Positions 33,899 through 42,818 of a DNA stretch of 48,351 bases are shown in pieces. The stretch spans positions 1-48,351 of the forward strand of contig CALAIY010000006.1 of NCBI GenBank assembly GCA_937922595.1, given 5' to 3'. Position 1 is the first letter of the stretch. Each line of letters starts with the position of its first letter. The translations under genes were made by a program, and so were the position numbers. The notes beneath the pieces were generated by a model that was given only the letters and a program-made list of their open reading frames with translations, did not search any database and was not told the origin of the DNA. Source of the stretch: an uncultured Verrucomicrobiales bacterium. Lineage in GTDB: Bacteria; Verrucomicrobiota; Verrucomicrobiia; Verrucomicrobiales; DEV007.

Positions 33899-36049
33899 GT
33901 GGCTGCGCAGCAACAGTGGGTATGGCTTTATTGGCTGGCATGTGGGCTCGCTCTGGCGACGGGGCCGCTTGCTTTGGTGCGTAAGCGTACGGTCGCGAGT
34001 TGGTTGTTTCTTGTAGGCGTTTATCTTTTGGCTGCGGAGATGGCGCTCTGTGGATTGGCTGCAGGTGCGGGGGGGGATGTGGGGGGAACACTTGGTTGGC
34101 TGGCGTGGGCTTTTGTCTTGCGAGGGGTGATTCCGGTGGTGTGGCTTGCGTTTAGCCTGATTTATTGCCGAGGGAATGGGCGAGAGTTTCTTAAGGGATG
34201 GTGGCCGCTTTTAGTGGGGATGTTGGTCGTGCCTTTGGGGGCTGTGATTGTGGGGGGAGGAAAAGGGCTCTTCTTACTAGAGCCGGTGGAGGGGGCGGAA
34301 AATGAGTTGGTGGCTAGTTATGGTTGGTCGGCGAAGGTGGTGTCGATTACGGTGCTTGCGGCGGCGCTTTTAATTTTGGTGAATTTGGAGAAGACGTTCC
34401 GCACGGCGGTGGGGACGATGCGGTGGCGAGTGAAGTTTTTCATTATTGGGCTGGCGGCGATTTTTGGGATGCGGATTTATACGATGAGCCAGGCGCTCCT
34501 TTTTTCGGGGCTTGATCCTGGGCTCCCAGTGCTCGATGCGGCGGCTCTTTTGGTGGGGTGTGGGGTGATGGCTGCAGGGTATGCTCGGAGCGGATTTTCG
34601 GAGCTGGATATCTATCCATCGCGTGCGGTATTGCAGAGTTCGGTGACGGTGTTTGTGGTGGGGGGGTATCTTGCGGTGGTGGGGATTTTGGCTCAGGTGA
34701 TTGCGTGGCTTGGTGGTGTGGGGGCGTATCAGGCGAAGGCTTTGGTGGTCTTGGCGGGATTGGTGGGGCTGGTGTTTCTTTTACTGTCCGACCGTTTCCG
34801 CCTTGCGGTGAAGCAATTTGCGGCGCGGAATTTTTCGAGGCCGCAGCATGATTTTAGAAAGGTGTGGACGGCGTTTTCTGAGGGCGTCGCGCCGGCGCTC
34901 AATGATGGAACGCGCTATGATCTTGCGGGGGCGATTGCGAAGCTTTTTTCGGAGACTTTTGAGGCGCTTTCGGTGACGGTATTTCTTCCTGCTGAAAATG
35001 GGGCGCGCCTGGAAATGGCGGCGACGACTTTTACCGGGAATCGAGCGGATGGTGATACGGCTTTTTCGAGGGTAGATGAAGTGGAGGATGCTCTGGGTGG
35101 AAGTGAGGTGGCGTTGTATAACCTTGATGCTTCTCAGGAGCTGTGGGCGGGGGATCTTCGAGAGGGGGCACCGGTGCAATTCGAGAATGGGGGTGAGCGC
35201 TATCTGATTCCGTTTATCAAAGATGGGGCGCTTCTGGGGCTTGCTGTTTTGGGAGATCGAGTGAGTGGGAAGTTATACACGGTGGAAGAGGAGGAGTTGC
35301 TTAGGTGTCTTTCGGAGCAGACTTCGGCGTCGCTTCTCAACTTGTCATTGCGAGATGATTTAATGGCAGCGCGTGAGCTGAAGGCGGCACAGCAGATGTC
35401 GACGTTTTTTGTGCATGATATGAAGAATGCGGCGCATAGTCTTCGCTTGATGACGAAGAATGCGGTGGTGCATTACGAGGATCCGGATTTTAAGCGGGAT
35501 TTGATGAAGGGGCTTGAAAATACCTCAAGTAAGATTGAGACGATGGTGGCGCGCTTTGCTTCATTTAAGGATAAGTTGGTGCTAAAGCGGAGTGAGGCTG
35601 ATTTGGCAGTGGTTGTGGGGGAGGCGATTGATCAAGTGGTGGAGAAAGCGGGGGTTGAGATTGAGCGTGAATTGCCGGGTGTGCCGGGGGTGATGATTGA
35701 TGTGTCCCAGATTCAATCGGTGGTGACGAATTTGATCTACAATGCGATGGAGGCGATTGTGGATGATGGAGAGGGGAGCGGAGCCGTATGGGTGGAGACG
35801 CGTGGGTTCCCAGATGGGAGGGCGCAGTTTAGCGTGCGGGACGATGGACCGGGGATGCGGGAGGAGTTCGTGAGGGATGGGCTGTTTCGTCCGTTTCATT
35901 CGACTAAGTCGAAAGGGCTTGGGATTGGGATGTTTCAATCGAAGACGATTGTCGAAGCTCATGGGGGGAAGTTACTCGTGGAGAGTGTGGTCGGAGAGGG
36001 AACCGTTTTTACCATTCAATTACCAAAACCTGATAGCGAGACGAACTAA
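33899..36049 (+). CDS. prsK: PrsK, exosortase-system sensor histidine kinase
   Basis: Matches the architecture of PrsK: seven or more N-terminal membrane helices (1-300), a GAF-type domain (about 330-470), then the kinase core. The phosphoacceptor box is FFVHDMKNAAHSLRLM with His506; the N box is NLIYNAMEAI and the G boxes are RDDGPGMREEF and GLGIGMF. The start is a GTG directly after the exosortase stop, with an AAGGAGG ribosome site at 33881-33887, 11 bp upstream. It would phosphorylate PrsR in response to an envelope signal. The gene is unusually rich in G-ending codons, unlike the EPS genes before it. Confidence 0.92.
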   Translation: MAAQQQWVWLYWLACGLALATGPLALVRKRTVASWLFLVGVYLLAAEMALCGLAAGAGGDVGGTLGWLAWAFVLRGVIPVVWLAFSLIYCRGNGREFLKGWWPLLVGMLVVPLGAVIVGGGKGLFLLEPVEGAENELVASYGWSAKVVSITVLAAALLILVNLEKTFRTAVGTMRWRVKFFIIGLAAIFGMRIYTMSQALLFSGLDPGLPVLDAAALLVGCGVMAAGYARSGFSELDIYPSRAVLQSSVTVFVVGGYLAVVGILAQVIAWLGGVGAYQAKALVVLAGLVGLVFLLLSDRFRLAVKQFAARNFSRPQHDFRKVWTAFSEGVAPALNDGTRYDLAGAIAKLFSETFEALSVTVFLPAENGARLEMAATTFTGNRADGDTAFSRVDEVEDALGGSEVALYNLDASQELWAGDLREGAPVQFENGGERYLIPFIKDGALLGLAVLGDRVSGKLYTVEEEELLRCLSEQTSASLLNLSLRDDLMAARELKAAQQMSTFFVHDMKNAAHSLRLMTKNAVVHYEDPDFKRDLMKGLENTSSKIETMVARFASFKDKLVLKRSEADLAVVVGEAIDQVVEKAGVEIERELPGVPGVMIDVSQIQSVVTNLIYNAMEAIVDDGEGSGAVWVETRGFPDGRAQFSVRDDGPGMREEFVRDGLFRPFHSTKSKGLGIGMFQSKTIVEAHGGKLLVESVVGEGTVFTIQLPKPDSETN

Positions 36050-37459
36050 ATGGAGCCTAAACCTACAATCCTACTCGTCGATGACGATGAAGAAATTCGC
36101 ACGCAACTTAAATGGGGGCTTGCGGATACTTATACGATAAAGCAGGCGGCAGATCGTGCGGAGGCGATTGCGATGTTTAAGGAGCATTCACCTATGGTGA
36201 CGCTGCTGGATTTGGGGCTTCCTCCTCATCCGAATAGTCCGGAGGAGGGGATGGCGGCACTGGCATCGATTCTGGCTTTTGATCCTGGGGCGCGTGTGGT
36301 GATTGCATCGGGGCAGGGAGATAAGGAGAATGGGCTCCGTGCGATTGGCTCGGGGGCGGTGGATTTTTTGGTGAAGCCGGTGGATATTGAGGAGGTGCGG
36401 CACGTGGTGAGGCGTTGTGTGAACGTGGCTGAATTGGAGGCGAAGTATCAGGAGGCGCAGGCGAAGCTGGCGCCGAAGGCATTCGAAGGGATTTTGGCGG
36501 AGAGTGATGAGATGCAGACTGTCTTTAAGATGGTGAAGAAGGTGGCGAAGTCGATGGCTCCGGTGCTGGTTCTCGGTGAAAGTGGGACGGGAAAGGAGAT
36601 GGCTGCGGGCGCGGTGCATGCGCAGAGCGATCGCAAGAAGGGGCCGTTTATTGCGATTAATTGTAATGCGATTCCGGAGAACCTTATCGAGAGTGAACTC
36701 TTTGGGCATGAGAAGGGTTCGTTTACAGGTGCGACAACGCAGCGGAAGGGATTGATCGAAACGGCAGCGGAGGGGACACTTTTTCTTGATGAGATTGGTG
36801 AACTTCCGGCTCCAATTCAGGTGAAGTTATTGCGTTTCCTTCAGGAGAAAAAACTCCAGCGGGTAGGTGGACGTGAGGAATACACGATCGATACACGAAT
36901 CGTGGCGGCGACAAATGCGGATCTTAAAGACGCGATCAAAGAGGGGACGTTCCGGGAGGATCTTTACTTCCGCCTTGCTGTGGTGGTGCTTACGCTTCCG
37001 CCGCTGCGGGAGCGTGGGGAGGATGTGCTGTTGCTGGCGAATGCGTTTTTGAAAAGTTACGGTGAGGAGAATGGGAAGACTGGGCGCACTTTTTCGCCTG
37101 CCTCACTTCGTGCGATTCTTAAGCACTCGTGGCCGGGAAATGTGCGCGAGCTCCAGAATCGTGTACAGCGTGCAGTGCTGATGGCTGATGGAAAGCGGGT
37201 CTCTCCGGAGGATCTCGAGCTAGAGGACGAGGCGGGTGATATGCCAATCATAACGCTGAAAGAGGCTCGCGAGCATCTCGAGCGACGGATGACTGAGGCT
37301 GCACTTTCACGGAATACTGGTAACGTCTCTGCTGCGGCGGTGGAACTGGGTGTCTCCCGCCCGACACTTTATGAGCTTATGGACAAGCTGGGCATTCACC
37401 GATCAAAGAAAACGACGGCTGTCCAAACTTCGACTGCCAAAAGTGACGATCCTGCGTAA
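36050..37459 (+). CDS. prsR: PrsR, sigma54-dependent response regulator
   Basis: An NtrC-type activator: receiver domain with LVDDDEEIRTQL and phosphorylated Asp54 (TLLDLGLPP), AAA+ domain with Walker A LGESGTGKEM near 175-183, the sigma54-contact loop ELFGHEKGSFTGAT (GSFTGA in place of GAFTGA), LFLDEIGELP, and a C-terminal Fis-type helix-turn-helix (SAAAVELGVSRPTLYELM). 469 residues, starting immediately after the prsK stop. It should act with RpoN at promoters such as the -24/-12 element at 40951, controlling the VPDGG-tail protein. Confidence 0.94.
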   Translation: MEPKPTILLVDDDEEIRTQLKWGLADTYTIKQAADRAEAIAMFKEHSPMVTLLDLGLPPHPNSPEEGMAALASILAFDPGARVVIASGQGDKENGLRAIGSGAVDFLVKPVDIEEVRHVVRRCVNVAELEAKYQEAQAKLAPKAFEGILAESDEMQTVFKMVKKVAKSMAPVLVLGESGTGKEMAAGAVHAQSDRKKGPFIAINCNAIPENLIESELFGHEKGSFTGATTQRKGLIETAAEGTLFLDEIGELPAPIQVKLLRFLQEKKLQRVGGREEYTIDTRIVAATNADLKDAIKEGTFREDLYFRLAVVVLTLPPLRERGEDVLLLANAFLKSYGEENGKTGRTFSPASLRAILKHSWPGNVRELQNRVQRAVLMADGKRVSPEDLELEDEAGDMPIITLKEAREHLERRMTEAALSRNTGNVSAAAVELGVSRPTLYELMDKLGIHRSKKTTAVQTSTAKSDDPA

Positions 37460-37493
37460 TTTCTCTAGCTGATCACTATCTGATTTTTTTTAA

Positions 37494-40400
37494 ATGAAAC
37501 ACTCTGTTCATCTATCCACGCTCCGCTCCCGGGTCACTGCAATTGTTCTTCCACTTCTTGGGTGCGTTCTCCTCGCGAGTTGCTCCAAAGAGGCGCGCCT
37601 TGAGAAGGCACTCGTGAGTGGCGAATCGTATCTCGCCGAGCGCGACTTTGATGCCGCCCGTATCGAGTTCATGAATGCTTTTCGTCTTGCTCCGGCGAGT
37701 TCGGAGGCGATTGCGGGGCTTGGGCGTTCGTGGTATGGGACTGGTGCTCCAATTACGGCGTTGCCGTTTCTCTTTGAGACGAAGCGTGTCGATCCCGAAA
37801 ATATCGCTGCGCGAGTCGATCTCGCCTATGCCGCAGTGGATGTGAGTGATCTTACCGCAGCGCGCACGGAAGCGCTTGGGCTTCTTGATCTCATGCCGGA
37901 AAGCCCAGATGGAATGATCGTGCTTGCAGATTCTGTGCGTTCGGAGGCTGAGGCAGTGGCGGCAGAAAGTAGGCTCGCCGCTCTGCCCGAGACTGCTCGA
38001 AATACTCCGGCGTTCTTTGTGGCTAAGGCGACGATTGCGGCCAAGCGTGGGGATCTGAATGGTGCGATGTCGCTTGCTGATCGGGCTCTTGCGCTCGACG
38101 AAAAATCACCCTTCGCACTTGCCTCTAAAGGTAATTTGCAGATCGCGAATAATGAGATCGAGGCTGGCCTCGAAACACTCAAATCTGCTGCTGCAGTGTC
38201 CCCGCCAGGGGCGCGCACGGCTCTCCGCTATGCGACCTTACTGGCGCAATCGAACCGCGTTGATGAGGCGAAATCCTATCTCGAAGAGCTTACCTCAGAG
38301 ATTCCCTCGCTGGTTCCCGCTTGGCAGCTCCTCGCCGAACTCGCTCTCCAGCGTGGTGATTATGAAGAAACGCTCGATCTCCTGGCGAACGTGTTTTCCC
38401 GCTATCCGATTTCGCTCAATGGACGCGTGGCGGAAGCTCAGGCTCTCATCAAACTGGGGCGGCCGAAAGAGGCTATCGAGAAACTCGAAAAAACCGCAAA
38501 GCTCAAATTCTACGATCGCAATCCCATCATCGATTTTAATCTTGGTCTTGCCTTCCTTGCGACCGAAGAGCGCACCCGAGCGTATGATGCGCTTCAGCGC
38601 GCGACCTCGAATCAGCCCGGCTACGTGGATGCGCTTCTTGTCCTCTCGGGCATGGCGCTTGAAGATGGTCAGCCTGGCCAGGTTGTCACCGCGATGGAGA
38701 CGGTCCTCAAGGCGCGCCCTGGATTTGCCAAAGCTGAAATTACGCTCGCAGATGCGCATCGTCGACTCGGCCAATACGAGGAATCCGCCGCAGTTTTCCA
38801 GAAGCGGATCTCAGAAGGCCGGGGCAGCGCTGACGATCATGTCTTCCTTGGCTCTGTTCTTCGCCAGCAAGAGGACCTTGCTGGAGCCCGCCAGGCATTC
38901 GAAAAAGCCGCCGAGATTGCTCCCGAAAGTCACGTCCCTAAATTCTATCTCGCCGAACTCGATCTGAAAGAAGGCGACTACGAGTCCGCTGAGAAAGGCA
39001 TCAGTGCTCTTACTAGCAACGAGGCAATCTCGGCAGAGGTCTACTACACCCTTGGCCGTATCTACCGTGCTGCTGGGAAAAGTGCTCAAGCAGAAGAAGC
39101 CTTTCTGAAAGCTTCGGAATTGCGTCCTTCCTATATCCAAGCTCACGAGCGACTTGTCGATAGTTATGCTCGTGAAGACCGCCTCGAGAAAGCTCTCGCC
39201 CAGCTGGATAAGCTTCTTGAAAATACGCCGTCACACTCGCCTGCGCTCATCCGCAAAGCACTCATTCATGAGCGTCTTGGCGAGCCGCAAAAAGCAGTCG
39301 ATACCTACAATTCGCTCAGCCAGACCGACCCAGAATCCACCATTGCGTGGAATAACCTCGCCTATTTCTTCGCCACCGAATTCAAGGACTACGACAAAGC
39401 TCTGGAATACGCCGAGCGCGCGCGCGCACTCAGTCCCGAGGATCCTGCCGTCGCCGATACTCTCGGGTGGATCTGTTTTCTTAGAAACGACCTCGATCGT
39501 GCCGCTGCCCTTGTCCGAGAGGCTTCCGCAAAACTCCCCGATGCCGCTGAGGTGGATTACCACCTTGGCATGATCAATTACATGTCCGGAGACCTCGCTG
39601 GAGCAAAAAATAATCTCGAACGCGCAGTCGCCAAAGACCAAGAATTTCGTGGTCGCGACGAAGCGATCGCCCGCCTCGCGATCCTCGATCCTTCAAAAAA
39701 GACCGCCGATCCTGCCGCGTCGGGCTCCGTTGCTCTCGAAAAACTCTTCGCCGCCCAGCCCGGCGATCCAGTAGTCGGCGTGCGCCTCGCTGAAACCTAT
39801 CTCGCTGAAGGCAAAACTGCCGACTCCGCCCGCGTCTACCAGGCACTGCTCGATCGCAATCCTCGCTTCGTGCCCTCACTCATCGCCCTTGCTCAATTTG
39901 CCCTCCAAGACGGGGATTCCGCTCGAGCTACCGAATTAGCTACCAGTGCTCGGGAGGCCTCACCTGGAAATACAGATTCGGCAGCCATTCTTGGCCAGAT
40001 CGCACTCGGTAAAGGTGATCTCAGTCGTGGCCAAAGCCTTCTTGGTGAAGCTCTTCGTGATCGTGCCGCTGCTCCGAAAATTGTCTCCGATTACATCATC
40101 GCATCCTATAAGCTTGGGCGGATCGAAGACGCTCGGGACGCCGCTCAGCGCTCGGCCAGCATTCCAGCTGCGCAGAAATTCCTCACTCTCACCGCACCCG
40201 GAGCCATTGCTGATCCTGCCGCGCTCGCTCTCTCTGAAGCCGTCATTACAGGCTCCGAAAAGGCACCTTCACTTGTGCTTCCCGCCGAAATTCTCAAGGC
40301 CAACACCGCCCTCCAAAGCGGCGATGCCACTGCCGCCGAATCCCGACTCCGTGATGTCTTAAAAACCGTCCCCGCCCACCCGGTCGCCGCGAGAGATCTT

Positions 40401-40757
40401 GCTGCCAGCCTTGTCATTCGCCACGCCAAGGCTCCTGCGGAATCGAAAGCGCTCCTCAAAGAATCCGAAGAGCTCATCGCCGGAGCCCGCTCCAAGCTTA
40501 CGGGCGACCCACTCTCCGCCGCAATCTTTGGAAGCACCCGATTCTTCGAAGGTGACCCTTCTGAAGCCGCCTCCATTATTTCGGCTGCAGCAACGCGCCT
40601 CGGTAAAAACGCCTTCGCTCCATTTGCACACTACATCCTTGGAAAAGCGCTCGTTGCTGAAGGGGACATGGCAGGTGCCGAGCGTGCGTTCAAGGCTGCG
40701 CTATCTACTGGATTGGGAGAACCCTTTGCTGCCCAAGCTCAAATTCCTCAAGAATAA
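37494..40757 (+). CDS. prsT: PrsT-like TPR lipoprotein of the exosortase/EPS system
   Basis: A 1087-residue lipoprotein: signal peptide with lipobox LLASC (Cys30), then nearly continuous TPR units to the C-terminus (for example FDAARIEFMNAFRLAPAS, AEEAFLKASELRPSYIQAH, YDKALEYAERARALSPEDP). This is the arrangement of PrsT, which accompanies prsK and prsR in exosortase loci. It is likely an outer- or inner-membrane scaffold for EPS export or for sorted proteins. Long Ala/Glu/Leu-rich repeats make the fine repeat count uncertain by eye. It follows prsR by 34 bp; no clear terminator follows its stop. Confidence 0.88.
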   Translation: MKHSVHLSTLRSRVTAIVLPLLGCVLLASCSKEARLEKALVSGESYLAERDFDAARIEFMNAFRLAPASSEAIAGLGRSWYGTGAPITALPFLFETKRVDPENIAARVDLAYAAVDVSDLTAARTEALGLLDLMPESPDGMIVLADSVRSEAEAVAAESRLAALPETARNTPAFFVAKATIAAKRGDLNGAMSLADRALALDEKSPFALASKGNLQIANNEIEAGLETLKSAAAVSPPGARTALRYATLLAQSNRVDEAKSYLEELTSEIPSLVPAWQLLAELALQRGDYEETLDLLANVFSRYPISLNGRVAEAQALIKLGRPKEAIEKLEKTAKLKFYDRNPIIDFNLGLAFLATEERTRAYDALQRATSNQPGYVDALLVLSGMALEDGQPGQVVTAMETVLKARPGFAKAEITLADAHRRLGQYEESAAVFQKRISEGRGSADDHVFLGSVLRQQEDLAGARQAFEKAAEIAPESHVPKFYLAELDLKEGDYESAEKGISALTSNEAISAEVYYTLGRIYRAAGKSAQAEEAFLKASELRPSYIQAHERLVDSYAREDRLEKALAQLDKLLENTPSHSPALIRKALIHERLGEPQKAVDTYNSLSQTDPESTIAWNNLAYFFATEFKDYDKALEYAERARALSPEDPAVADTLGWICFLRNDLDRAAALVREASAKLPDAAEVDYHLGMINYMSGDLAGAKNNLERAVAKDQEFRGRDEAIARLAILDPSKKTADPAASGSVALEKLFAAQPGDPVVGVRLAETYLAEGKTADSARVYQALLDRNPRFVPSLIALAQFALQDGDSARATELATSAREASPGNTDSAAILGQIALGKGDLSRGQSLLGEALRDRAAAPKIVSDYIIASYKLGRIEDARDAAQRSASIPAAQKFLTLTAPGAIADPAALALSEAVITGSEKAPSLVLPAEILKANTALQSGDATAAESRLRDVLKTVPAHPVAARDLAASLVIRHAKAPAESKALLKESEELIAGARSKLTGDPLSAAIFGSTRFFEGDPSEAASIISAAATRLGKNAFAPFAHYILGKALVAEGDMAGAERAFKAALSTGLGEPFAAQAQIPQE

Positions 40758-40950
40758 GCGGTTTACAATATTGAGGTGCTATTAAGTTGTTCATAGTTAG
40801 CTTGTTATACGGGATTGTTGAGCAGGATGGCGATAGCGTGTCAGAGTTCTTTACATTCTTCATTGTTACCCTGGCTTGAATCTACCCCCTAAATATTTTT
40901 CAAGTTATAACTCCTTCATATTCAGTATTTAAGTTCTCTGATTTCACACT

Positions 40951-40966
40951 TGGCACGGCGACTGCT
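40951..40966 (+). promoter_or_regulatory. Sigma54 (-24/-12) promoter of the VPDGG-tail gene
   Basis: TGGCAC at 40951-40956 and CTGCT at 40962-40966 give the required GG-N10-GC spacing and match the consensus TGGCAC-N5-TTGCW in all but one base. Transcription would start near 40977, leaving a leader of about 30 nt before the ATG at 41008. Two near-identical octamers AGTTCTTT (40845) and AGTTCTCT (40932) upstream could be activator sites, but this is weak. No gene is visible in the remaining 40758-40950. Confidence 0.85.
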
Positions 40967-41007
40967 TCCCCTAGAGCAGGATACTAAATCCACACCAAAC
41001 AAATACT

Positions 41008-41586
41008 ATGAAAATCGCAACTACACTCAAAGCAGCTGCTGCTACTCTTACAATCGCTGGAACAATCGGTGGTGCTCAGGCAATGATGATCGCCGGTGGA
41101 ATCACCTTCGACGGTGGTGCTACTCTCGACAGCGTTAACATCGGAGAAGCCACTCAGGTCGTTTCTTGGGACTCCACTACGGTTGACCAGGCATCCGGCG
41201 ACTTCGCTGCTGTTGGCCTCTCTGACGGCGACGCAGCTACATTCGCACCAGGTTGGACCTTCGGTTCTGGCCAGCCAATGCTCTGGACTGCAGGTGGATT
41301 CACTTTCAATCTCAGCGCTTCCAGCATCACGCTTCAGAACACCAACTTCCTCCTCGTTGAGGGAACTGGATTCATCGTCGGAAACGGCTTTGACCAGACT
41401 GCTGGCACTTTCTCCTTCAGCACGCAGGAAAACGACGTCAACGGACGCTTCTCCTTCTCCGCTTCAGGTGTTGCTACTCCACAGTCCACCAGCGTTCCTG
41501 ACGGCGGTGCCACAATCGCTCTTCTCGGTCTTTCCCTCCTCGGTCTCCAGGGAGCACGCAAGGCAATCGCTAAGCGCAACGCATAG
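41008..41586 (+). CDS. Exosortase substrate with VPDGG (VPDSG/PEP-CTERM-type) sorting tail
   Basis: A 192-residue secreted protein: Sec signal ending GGAQA near residue 25, a Gly/Thr/Ser/Phe-rich beta-type domain, then at residues 163-192 a tripartite tail: the VPDGG motif, a hydrophobic stretch (ATIALLGLSLLGL) and a basic end (RKAIAKRNA). This matches the VPDSG-CTERM class with Gly for Ser. The exosortase should release it from the membrane for the surface or EPS. It has its own sigma54 promoter and a strong terminator, so it is a single-gene unit switched by PrsK/PrsR. The body shows no known enzyme motif and may be structural. Confidence 0.9.
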   Translation: MKIATTLKAAAATLTIAGTIGGAQAMMIAGGITFDGGATLDSVNIGEATQVVSWDSTTVDQASGDFAAVGLSDGDAATFAPGWTFGSGQPMLWTAGGFTFNLSASSITLQNTNFLLVEGTGFIVGNGFDQTAGTFSFSTQENDVNGRFSFSASGVATPQSTSVPDGGATIALLGLSLLGLQGARKAIAKRNA

Positions 41587-41615
41587 TCTCCTTTAGACTA
41601 GCAATCATTCTTCGG

Positions 41616-41648
41616 AAGGCCGGAAGCGAAAGCTTCCGGCCTTTTTTT
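41616..41648 (+). terminator. Rho-independent terminator after the VPDGG-tail gene
   Basis: A perfect 12-bp stem AAGGCCGGAAGC/GCTTCCGGCCTT with a GAAA tetraloop (41628-41631) is followed by a run of T to 41648. A second small inverted repeat (TAGTCT/AGACTA, 41584-41600) overlaps the stop codon. This is the strongest terminator in the window. Confidence 0.93.
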
Positions 41649-41667
41649 GTGGCGGTCATCGAAGCGG

Positions 41668-41676
41668 TGCTATTTC
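41668..41676. repeat. Left copy of a 9-bp direct repeat (candidate target duplication)
   Basis: TGCTATTTC here recurs exactly at 42810-42818, on either side of the decayed transposase. The size is near the 8-bp duplication usual for ISL3-family insertions. Confidence 0.4.
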
Positions 41677-42809
41677 GGGGGCTTCTGCAATTAGCGGGGG
41701 CCTAGCTCCAGGCCTCCCAGGTGGAGCAAGAGCCGAATCCGGAATGCCTTGGAATGTGGAGCCCTCTCGCGTTGCATACGAGCCTTTGGATTTCGCTATG
41801 TATACTTTCGCTTAGCGCGTTGGTTATCCGGTGTCGGAAGTAGTTAGGGATCTGTTCCCGATGTTTGCGTAGTGTCCGGGCGGCTTTGACCGCCGCCGGT
41901 CTCTTGGCGTCGCACCTCCCGTCCGAACCATTTCTTGAGGTGTTCCCTGCGCTCCTCTCCGTCGCTGCAGTTTAAGTAACATCCGGTAAAGCCCAGGCTT
42001 TCGACGTTCTGAGGTGCTGCTCCACCAGCTCGATAAAGCGTGCGACGTGCTTTTCTGGTAGGCTCTCGGGGCTGTAGAGGAGGTGGTAGCGGGCTCCTTT
42101 GAGCGTATAGTCCCCCTGTGCCAGGACTCCTTATTCTCTCTGCGGCGCGTCTCATCAACCGCTTTACCCATCAGTGCATCAGACAACCGTTCGCTGACAA
42201 GCTCCGCGTTCCGGCAGCTTTCACGGACTGCTTTCGCGTAGGCTGGCGACATGTCTGCGGCGACCGCTTGCGCACTCTTGCTCCCCCGCGAACCGCAACA
42301 CGTGGAAGGCCTCTTTTCCTGATTCCGCGCTCCTGCCTTCCGTTACTTCTGGCACCCGCCCTTCATTCAAGTCGTTGAGGAAGGTGGTGAAAGCCCTGCC
42401 GCCACGCCACTGCTTCTCATCGACCGCCAGACGGCGAGCGCCTCGGAGTCCAGCGTCCAGCGCGTACTGCTCTCTGCTCACTGAACCGTGACCATGGAGG
42501 TCTTTCGGTTTGGATAGGTGACTCTGGGCGCCCTTGCCGAGATCGTGGTTTCGAGCAGCATGGTGTCGAGGTGCCTCCAGGAGCGCTCGCTGTAATCTTT
42601 GATCGTGAGCTGCTGCCCTTTTTCGCACCAGCCGAGTCCCAGAGGCAAGGGTGACACGCACCTCTACCTTCTTAGCTTCCATGTCTAGATCGACGGACTC
42701 AATTTTCCAAGGTGCCGTGAAGTGAGGGGTTTTCGCGTGAAATTCTTTGGTATTCACCCGGGGACACTGGATCACGTCCCCTCGTGCGCAAATCCCCCTC
42801 GTTCGATCC
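41677..42809 (-). mobile_element. Decayed ISL3-family insertion sequence
   Basis: The stretch between the two TGCTATTTC copies holds the broken transposase gene. The left end starts GGGGGCTTCTGC and a similar GGGGGATTTGCG is found, inverted, at 42787-42798, possibly remnants of terminal inverted repeats although they are not equally close to the repeats. The element lies between the terminator of the VPDGG gene and the stop codon of the aquaglyceroporin gene. It carries several frame changes and is surely immobile on its own. Confidence 0.6.
41702..42757 (-). pseudogene. Transposase pseudogene, ISL3 family
   Basis: Reading the minus strand from a GTG at 42757, the start VNTKEFHAKTPHFTAPWKIESVDLDMEA and the middle LAVDEKQWRGGRAFTTFLND (in another stretch) match ISL3 transposases, followed by EGRVPEVTEGR. 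The C-terminal part continues in different frames: KGARYHLLYSPESLPEKH, FIELVEQHLRTSKAWAL, and finally NYFRHRITNALSE with IHSEIQ and the stop at 41702. At least two frameshifts and stops break it, so no full protein can be made. The expected zinc-finger region after the N-terminus also appears damaged. Confidence 0.75.
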
Positions 42810-42818
42810 TGCTATTTC
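42810..42818. repeat. Right copy of the 9-bp direct repeat
   Basis: TGCTATTTC, identical to 41668-41676. It covers the stop codon of the aquaglyceroporin gene (42812-42814), so the insertion would have occurred exactly at the end of that gene without altering the protein. Confidence 0.4.

Noticed and set aside
41824..42252. Separate small genes in the 41.8-42.3 kb minus-strand frames
   Set aside because: They are frame-shifted pieces of one ISL3-type transposase when read across frames.
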